Part shown: positions 57,725 to 64,000 of the stretch, in pieces | Numbering within the stretch: position 1 is the stretch's first letter | Layout: each line of letters starts with the position of its first letter | Source: Siderastrea radians | Taxonomy: Eukaryota; Cnidaria; Anthozoa; Scleractinia; Rhizangiidae | DNA length: 64,000 nucleotides | Direction: 5' to 3' | Assembly: GCA_964017195.1 (NCBI GenBank) | Contig: OZ024894.1 | Span: forward strand, 1,240,501 to 1,304,500 | Notes under the pieces: generated by a model | Database searches by the model: none | What the model was told of the DNA's origin: nothing | What the model saw: only the letters and a program-made list of their open reading frames with translations | Position numbers and translations under genes: made by a program

Positions 57725-58684
57725 TGTCTCATCGCAAGGTTTGTTCCTTAAATGAAGATGCGCACAAGACTGGGCAAGCCACAAACAAGCATTAAAGATC
57801 GTCCAGTAAGGTACCGAGGTAGGAATTTTTAATAAACAAATTGTCCAAATTGTGTTTGCATAGGAAAAAATTACTGACAAGCTGGTTCACAAATGGGTAT
57901 TCAAGTAAAACCCGATTGGTACTTGTCTCATAACGGTATAAACCGTTTCCGTTTTTCTCCCTCAAATGCTTCGTCTATACCTCGTAATTTTGTGTGATGA
58001 TTGATATAGCGATAAATTATATAGTAAAAGACCATTTATACGCAAAACAGGTGGTTCTTTTACATGATTCTTTAAAAATTATTTAGTTACTCGGTTGAAA
58101 GGCTTTGTTTTTCAACTTACTCCACGTTATTTGATGGGAGGGATGGAACCTGCAGAATTGAAAACGAGAAATATTCATATGATAGCAACTGACCAAGAAG
58201 AAGGATTTTGTTGCTGCGCATGACTGATACATTTGAGGAGAGAAATGATGGAAGTGATGAATAAATACATTAATTGATGGGAGGAATGGAACATGCAGAG
58301 TTCAAAACGAAGAACATATATATGATAAGAACTAAGCAAGAAAAACGATTTTTATTTCTTTACATGAATACAGTCAACTCGCTTTCCACACATCTCGCAT
58401 TACGGACACCCCAGCCTGAGCAACAGGCATAAACGGGAGGGGGGTAGCTAGGAAGTGGGAGGGAAAACGGGGGGACTAGGGAGAAGGAAGAGGAACGCCT
58501 GCAATAAAGACCTTCAATTTTTTATTTCTGCGGCCGCCGGCAGCCGCAAAAGTCTGATTGATTAATTTGGACGGTAAGTCCCACAGGAATTGTGGCTTGT
58601 GTAGGGTTTATATGAAGAACGGTGGAGCTTAACTATTGGTCGGAACATGGCAACAGAAAAACAAGAAGAAATTAACAAGGGAGT

Positions 58685-58720
<36 letters not shown>

Positions 58721-58734
58721 GACGCGAAACAAAA

Positions 58735-58927
58735 AATTTTGGATTTATCAACTGAGTTGATATGGTAAATTGGCCACCGTAAAGAGATTGAAATCTGACG
58801 TTTCGAGTGGTAGCCCTTCGTCAGAGAGAATTCGCTCTGACCAAGGGCTAACGCTCGAAACGTCATCTATCAATCTCTTTACGGTGGCCAATTTACCTTA
58901 TCAACTAAGTTGATGAATCCAAAATTT
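58735..58927. repeat. ~190-bp foldback with hammerhead-like cores in both arms
   Basis: Two arms of about 90 bases run from TTTTGGATTTATCAAC to its complement. The left arm, read on the minus strand, contains CTGACGA, AGGGCTACCACTC and GAAACG; the right arm on the plus strand has CTGACCA, AGGGCTAACGCTC and GAAACG. The other two module copies have only one arm. PLE origin is inferred. Confidence 0.8.
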
Positions 58928-59347
58928 CAAGAATAAATTAGTTGAATGAAAAGCGTTCGTTGATACCGTGCGGGTTAAGTGTGCGATTTGAAAAATTACT
59001 TTTGTTCTAGATTTGCACGGTTTTCCGTGTTACCATGATATAGGGAAAGGCGGCAGACCGACATATGGTGGCTAGAATGATCAGGGAGATTGAAGTGTCA
59101 GGAGACTGGTTTGGATGCGTCTCCTCCATGTTTCGCCAATGAATATATTTTCGCATAAAGTGCATGTTATGCAATAATGCCTTATAAGAAAATTGGTACC
59201 AAGGCGTTCAAAAGTTTTTATCGTAAAGTAGTTTCGTCCAAAAATAAGGCAGCAACGATTACTAAGTTGAGAATTTAACCGAAACAGTTATTCTACTCGC
59301 ACTTTTTTTGGGATACGAGTTGATTACAATCAACCTTGGCACTACAT

Positions 59348-59566
59348 GACTCTTTATCATTCATCATTCGCCTTGGCACCAATTTTTATCAACCTAGTTT
59401 TAACACAGTTACGCACGGAAAACACTCAATTCGATACCTAGGTCCAAGACTTTGGAACAAGATACCAAGCAAGGACAGATCGGCTGCCAGTCTTAAGCAG
59501 TTTAAGACCCGGATACGCAGTCTTGATTTAAGTAGATGTAGTGGCTGCTACCTTTGCAATTCGTAA
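59348..59566 (+). pseudogene. LINE (non-LTR retrotransposon) 3' end fragment
   Basis: About 70 residues with HGKHSIRYLGPRLWNKIP and a following SLKQFKTRIRSL resemble the extreme C-terminus of CR1/jockey-type reverse transcriptase ORFs. Nothing of the catalytic domain is present, and the 5' boundary is an abrupt join to the spacer module. Confidence 0.7.
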
Positions 59567-59815
59567 TTTTTTTTAATTACGATTTTAATTACAAGATTTT
59601 AGAATTTTTGATAATTATAAATGGAGTTTTTGCAGTATGTATGTTGAGTGAGTAATCATTAGTAGTTTTTAATTCTAACTCTTAGTAGTTTCCAGGGGCG
59701 TAGCTGCCTGTACGCACGTGCGTACCTGAAAAAATTTCAGAGGTTAAAAAAAACAACGAAACGAAACAAAACGACTGAAATATAAAACAGCAGGGAATAA
59801 GCGATGGTTGAAAAA

Positions 59816-60459
59816 TATGGCGCGTTATCAGGGTCAAAATTAAATGTACAAACTTTTTCCAGTTTGAATTTCGAAACAAGTCTTTTTGCGTACAATTACT
59901 TTCTAATTGCAGCTCTTTTTCCAGTTTGAATTTCGAAACAAGTCTTTTCGCTTACAATTACTTTTTAGTTGCAGCTCTTGTTGCATGCTTAATTGTGAAT
60001 AAAGTTTATCTTGGCATTACCTGCTAAAAAGTACTTCTTTTTGCGCGTTTGTTGAGGCGAATAGAGTATCACAACATTAAATATTACTTATGAAATGTTT
60101 GTCTGTGTGATGTTTGCGAGCCACCCTACGATAGTCGCCTTGCACGCAAATTCATTTTGTAAATATCTAAACTCTTAGTGCACATTCTCTTGATAAGGCT
60201 CTGTTTGCAGTGCATCACTGGCGCCGTACGTCTTGCTCCGGTGCGATCGAAATCACGCTGACTTTGCCGATTTCCGGTTTATCAACATGCCATTACTTTT
60301 GACAAATTTTCTGCGAAAAGTCTTCCTCGACAAATTTTCTGCGAAAAATCAACCAGGCGTTCCAACGGACAGACCACGTGGTTTGAGGAAGTCACGTGAT
60401 TCACTCTCCCATGATGCGCTTCAATCCTAAATTGTCACACAATTTTGTCACACCTTTAG
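59816..60459. repeat. Left arm of a ~0.6-kb inverted repeat pair
   Basis: The arm runs from TATGGCGCGTTATCAGGG to TTTTGTCACACC and is the reverse complement of 62,134-62,703 with scattered differences. It is longer than the right arm mainly because about 63 bases (CCAGTTTGAATTTCGAAACA onward) are tandemly duplicated. Confidence 0.9.
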
Positions 60460-60532
60460 AGATTCCTCCGTGTCGTCAATGTATCTTTTCCACTCAAGTG
60501 GTTTAGTATTGCTTTGACTAATTATTTCCGTC

Positions 60533-60845
60533 TCAACCGAAGACAAAGATGTTTGCGAAAGCGACTGCCATCTTTGTGCCCATTGCGGTTCCGTGTATTT
60601 GGAGATAGTTCTTATCGTTGAATTCAAATGAATTTTCTTGAAGGATAAGCCTTAGAATTTCTCTGAGGGACATAGAAGGGGCGGATGTTATTATCTTCGC
60701 CGTGATAAATGTACTGGAGCCGCATTCTCCTAGCAAAATCTTTGAAGTCTGTTAACAGTTGTTTTCTCAATGCGGTTTCGTTTGTTATTGGCGTGGATAC
60801 AAACTTCAACCCCCGGGAGAGGAGATTAACTTGATCAGTTGCCAA
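60533..60845 (-). pseudogene. Penelope-like reverse transcriptase remnant
   Basis: Two minus-strand frames, 60,624-60,845 (DQVNLLSRGLKFVSTPIT) and 60,533-60,736 (NYLQIHGTAMGTKMA), match the N-terminal lead-in and a core motif of PLE reverse transcriptases. A deletion and frameshift join them, removing most of the palm domain. The catalytic YxDD block and any GIY-YIG endonuclease are absent. No activity is possible. Confidence 0.8.
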
Positions 60846-61030
60846 TTCAAAATTTGAGAGGGTATTTTGTATTTTCTCTTAGATTCTGTTTTTTAGCTTT
60901 TGTATCTTTATGGTTTTTTTCTTTATTTCTTTGTGTCTTTTGTTCTTAACTTTGCGCTTTTCTATTGTATCCCCCCTTTGCTTGCTAGTTTACGCACTCA
61001 GAGAGCAGACAGGGATAAGCTTCAACAGTT

Positions 61031-61269
61031 TTAAATATAAAGAAGATCCTCGCAGTTATTAACGCATCTTATGCAGTTGCGAAAAGAAAGCCTGAAAAAA
61101 TCAGGCTTGCCGGGATTCGAACCCTGACCTCTGTGATACCGGTGCAGCGCTCTAACCAATTGAGCTAACAAGCCAACTGGGAGCTGGTCATTAAATTGAT
61201 TTTTTCAGGCTTTCTTTTCGCAATTGCATAAGCTGCGTTAATAACTGCGAGGATCTTCTTTATATTTAA
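61031..61269. repeat. Foldback carrying a tRNA-like sequence in its loop
   Basis: Arms of 73 bases (61,031-61,103 and 61,197-61,269) are near-perfect inverted copies, from TTAAATATAAAG to GCCTGAAAAAATCA. The 93-base loop contains the tRNA-like gene. The foldback splits the PLE remnant. Confidence 0.92.
61103..61174 (-). tRNA. tRNA-like gene, anticodon GGT if read as tRNA-Thr
   Basis: Read on the minus strand: acceptor GGCTTGT with GCAAGCC, D arm GCTC/GAGC, T arm with GGTTCGAATCC. Box A (TAGCTCAATTGG) and box B (GGTTCGAATCC) are good. The anticodon stem is weak (only three clean pairs, CTG with CAG), and position 33 is C instead of the near-universal T, so it is probably a tRNA-derived repeat, not a working Thr tRNA. 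Confidence 0.5.
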
Positions 61270-61300
61270 TTCTTCATTCCGCAGTTCAAATATATGAATT

Positions 61301-61690
61301 TCATATATTCATAACCTCTTCAACAGTTTTATTGTTCATTTCTTCAAGTTTTCTCATCATTACATTGACTTCTTGTAGTCGTTTCTCTAGATTAGCGGCA
61401 ATAGTTTGTACACTTTCTGGAAAGCCGTTCGTACATGTGCTAGACTGGGGGCGTGCTGTTAAACTTGCCCGACTTGAGTGTTTGTCTCTTTTAGGTTTAC
61501 ACGATTTGGCTCTGGGCAACTTGTCCTGGTTGCGTTCGATACGGCGATAGTGTAAGAACGTCTGTTCGGCTTCTTTTCTGATCGCTTTTATGTCAGATTT
61601 AAACTCTTCGTCGGGGTAAATGTTCGCTTTCGCGTCGTAGCGTAAGTCTTTTGGGCATGTGCCCCTGTCCATGTGTTCTTTCAGTCTCAA
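61301..61690 (-). pseudogene. Penelope-like element N-terminal ORF fragment
   Basis: A 129-codon open frame (RLKEHMDRGTCPKDLRY, later RRIERNQDKL and a coiled-coil-like ANLEKRLQEVNVMMRKLEE). It resembles the region ahead of the reverse transcriptase in invertebrate PLEs and is in the right order and strand relative to the RT remnant at 60.5-60.8 kb. The link between them is broken by the foldback. Confidence 0.6.
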
Positions 61691-61713
61691 GACTGATTGT
61701 TCCGATTTTTCTA

Positions 61714-61889
61714 CAGTGGAACCTCGATTTAACGAACCTCTATATTGCGAAGTCCTCGGTATAACGAACGATATTTTTCAGCCCAGTAATAGTGTAATGT
61801 ATGGAAAAGAACCTCGATATAACGAACCCTCGATATAACGAATCAATTTCCCCAGTCCCTTGGCACTTCGTTAAATCGAGGTTCCACTG
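61714..61889. mobile_element. 176-bp pogo/Tigger-type MITE
   Basis: Ends CAGTGGAACCTCGATTTAACG and the exact complement, with TA on both sides (61,712-61,713 and 61,890-61,891). Internal ATATAACGAAC words recur. These ends and the TA target are characteristic of pogo/Tigger non-autonomous elements. Confidence 0.93.
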
Positions 61890-62133
61890 TATTTTCCTTT
61901 TGAGCCGGCGAGATCTCGTCGGGGGCGGTCTGTCGCGCCCTTGTGGGGAGGGACTCGATCAGCGCGTCAACAAGACATATTAAGTTAATAATTTATTTGG
62001 CAATTCAGTTTGTGTTTCTGACAAAATCTGCCGTCTCTACCAGACGTTGAGCGACCTCGCGCAACACGTTTGGAGCCATTAGCGAAATCAAAACAACGAA
62101 GAGAAAAACAGCACAACACGGAAAAATGTCTAA

Positions 62134-62703
62134 ATGGTGTGACAAAATTGTGTGACAATTTAGGATTGAAGCGCATCATGGGAGCGTTTGAATCACGTGA
62201 CTTTCTCAAACCACGTGGTCTGTCCGTTGGAACGCCTGGTTGATTTTTCGCAGAAAATTTGTCGAGGAAGGCTTTTTTCAAAAGTAATTGCATGTTGATA
62301 AACCGGAAATCGGTAAAGTCAGCGTGATTTCGATCGCATCGGAGCAAGACGTACGGCGCCAGTGATGCACTGCAAACAGAGCCTTATCAAGAGAATGTGC
62401 ACTAAGAGTTTAGATATTTACAAAATGAATTTGCGTGCAAGGCGACTATCGTAGGGTGGCTCGCAAACAGCACACAGCCAAACATTTCACAAGTAATTTT
62501 TAATGTTGGTGATACTCTATTCGTCTCAACAAACGCGCAAAAAGAAGTACTTTTTAGCAGGTAATGCCAAGATAAACTTCATTCACAATTAAGCATGCAA
62601 CAAGAGCTGCAATTAAAAAGTAATTGTGAGCGAAAAGACTTGTTTCGAAATTCAAACTAGAAAAAGTTTGTACATTTAATTTTGACCCTGATAACGCGCC
62701 ATA
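62134..62703. repeat. Right arm of a ~0.6-kb inverted repeat pair
   Basis: Reverse complement of 59,816-60,459, minus the ~63-base internal duplication. The minus-strand ORF with NQPGVPTDRPRGLRKSRD occurs in both arms (60,233-60,430 plus; 61,985-62,347 minus). It simply reflects the repeat; I do not recognise a protein. Confidence 0.9.
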
Positions 62704-62870
62704 GAAAAAAGCACAATCTTTGCATCAACTTCCTTTATTTCTTTGAAATATTAATTTTTCAAGACAAGACACCGTTTTTCGCCAATTCCAGAGAAGCCAC
62801 GTGATTGGTGGACTCAGTGTTGGTACTAATGTAGGCAAAGGCGGAAAATTAGGGGGCTGAGGATGACTAA

Positions 62871-62930
62871 GGCCCGGTTCAGACGCGAAACTTTTCAACA
62901 GCCGAACTGAATTCGAATTTAGGCTTCCCA
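62871..62930. mobile_element. Second Harbinger-type terminus
   Basis: TAA is followed by GGCCCGGTTCAGACGCG and a subterminal GCCGAACTGAATTCGAA, close to the outer bases of the Harbinger end at 15,868. TAA fits the usual 3-bp target. No partner end is found before the window stops. Confidence 0.55.
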
Positions 62931-64000
62931 AATTACATAGTACGATTTTCAATATCTATGGTAGATAGATGGTTTATTGATAATCACTTTGCAACCAGAA
63001 GTTTAATTATGGGATTATTTGCAAGAAAATATAATTACTTTGAAAAATGCTACTAGTAATTTAAAACTAATTTTAACAAAAATATATAAAAATAAATACT
63101 AGAAACACTATATATATATGCGCTCTTTATTATTGATCCGTTCTTAGGATCACCATTTCTCTGCATGATGGTTTTGTTGTGCACGAATCGAAAGAGAAAT
63201 TTTCTCACTCAAAAGCCATGATGGACTGGAGATGGTGGCTCTTCTGTATGAACGCTGCTTATTGCCATATGTTTGAAAGGTAGAATTATGAAAGGTGCTA
63301 TTTCAAGCTGTTTTTATTGTGCTTTCACAAAGACAAAGAAACATATGAACAAGGAGGGTGCTTGCTATGGCAAGGGAACAAAGGGCAAAAATCTCATTTT
63401 TTTTTTCAAAACAGCGCTTTGTTGCCGGTTTGAGTCTTTGTATTTTACCTTTTGAATAATACCCTGAGTTCCGGAGTTTTTACTTTAATTAAACTCGTGT
63501 TTGAAATTCAAGAAGAGGCCTTAATTGTGCCACTCGGCATGAAGAGGATGAGTGAGTGAGTGTTAAAACTCAAGCAGCAAAACCGTGACAACGAGGCATA
63601 ATGGGTCGAGGAAAAAATGTCTCGGGGCCTTTTGCAAAACAGTTTTTCATCCTACTGTATATTTTGAGAAAGGACCTACAGCTGTAAGAAGCCCGGTGTA
63701 ATGACATCCATATAACAAAAGCTTTAAAACCAACCAATTTTAAGTTTCTCAGGTGGCAAACAGAATCGCTTATTCCAAGCAAAATTATAAATGACACAAT
63801 AGCGTGGACTATCAGGAGCAACAACTGTCTGATTTTCTTAAACTATAGTCCAGAAAATAACTAAAAATGTACACTACTGCGTTAGAAGGATACTAATTTT
63901 AGACGCATTTCCAGCCATTTGAGAAGACCTAAATTTCAAATTTTCCCGGGGGAGCAGTGCCTTCTTACCCTCCAAGTATGCTCACGGTTTAACCAAAAAA
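62931..64000. other. Terminal kilobase without recognisable features
   Basis: AT-rich, with a short TATATATATATG run near 63,110 and a short GAGTGAGTGAGTG run near 63,550. ORFs of 60-84 codons have no recognisable content. Nothing else seen. Confidence 0.5.

Larger units (their letters stand above)
57050..59335. repeat. Spacer module, copy 3 of 3
   Basis: Parallel to copies at 24.8-27.2 and 52.4-54.9 kb. It differs by a 407-bp hAT MITE and by an inverted duplication of the PLE-like segment (58,735-58,927). It ends where a LINE fragment is joined at about 59,340. Confidence 0.75.

Noticed and set aside
61103..61174. A normal functional threonine tRNA
   Set aside because: The anticodon stem has mismatches and position 33 is C. 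It lies in a foldback loop within transposon debris, so a tRNA-derived repeat is more likely.
63570..63824. 84-codon minus-strand ORF near the right edge
   Set aside because: No recognisable motif, and a length expected by chance in this sequence.

Overview
The window looks like nuclear DNA of an anthozoan, most probably a stony coral. The grounds are qualitative: a same-strand cluster of short intronless rhodopsin-class GPCRs of the kind expanded in corals and sea anemones, a Harbinger transposon with a separate Myb/SANT-like ORF, Penelope-like (PLE) reverse transcriptase debris, tRNA-derived SINEs and many MITEs. No bacterial-style operon, phage, CRISPR or viral genome is present. The species cannot be named from the sequence alone.

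Region 1 (1-10,640) is a 379-bp satellite: 27 monomers plus a partial last one, with nested higher-order periodicity and one internal expansion of a 98-bp sub-monomer. It ends in (TA)25 and a 185-bp foldback. Region 2 (about 11,000-15,868) is a Harbinger transposon with convergent SANT-like and HARBI1-type transposase ORFs. The transposase keeps all three catalytic acids. The right terminus is clear and sits inside a GPCR pseudogene. No left terminus is visible, so the satellite may lie inside the element.

Region 3 (15,869-59,340) is a GPCR birth-and-death cluster. Every receptor copy is on the minus strand. Three reading frames are intact (28,125-29,102; 37,041-37,946; 43,773-44,720). The rest are pseudogenes, 5' stubs or fragments. 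The spacers are made of a few duplicated modules (38.2-41.3 kb with 45.5-48.7 kb; 24.9-27.2, 52.4-54.9 and 57.0-59.3 kb; 33.9-34.9 with 55.1-56.0 kb). Because the modules are paralogous, unoccupied copies give empty sites that fix the ends and target duplications of several MITEs. The third intact receptor is divergent and sits on a 3.5-kb unique island that cleanly interrupts one module. At about 49.7-51.5 kb there is a tandemly duplicated, spliced-looking plus-strand transcript candidate.

Region 4 (59,340-64,000) holds a LINE 3' fragment, then a 2.9-kb structure with roughly 0.6-kb terminal inverted repeats around a broken PLE. Nested in that PLE are a foldback carrying a tRNA-like sequence in its loop and a pogo/Tigger-type MITE. 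A second Harbinger-type terminus lies at 62,871. The last kilobase shows nothing recognisable.

Functionally, the receptors would be plasma-membrane G-protein-coupled sensors of unknown ligand; transposition and unequal exchange explain nearly everything else.
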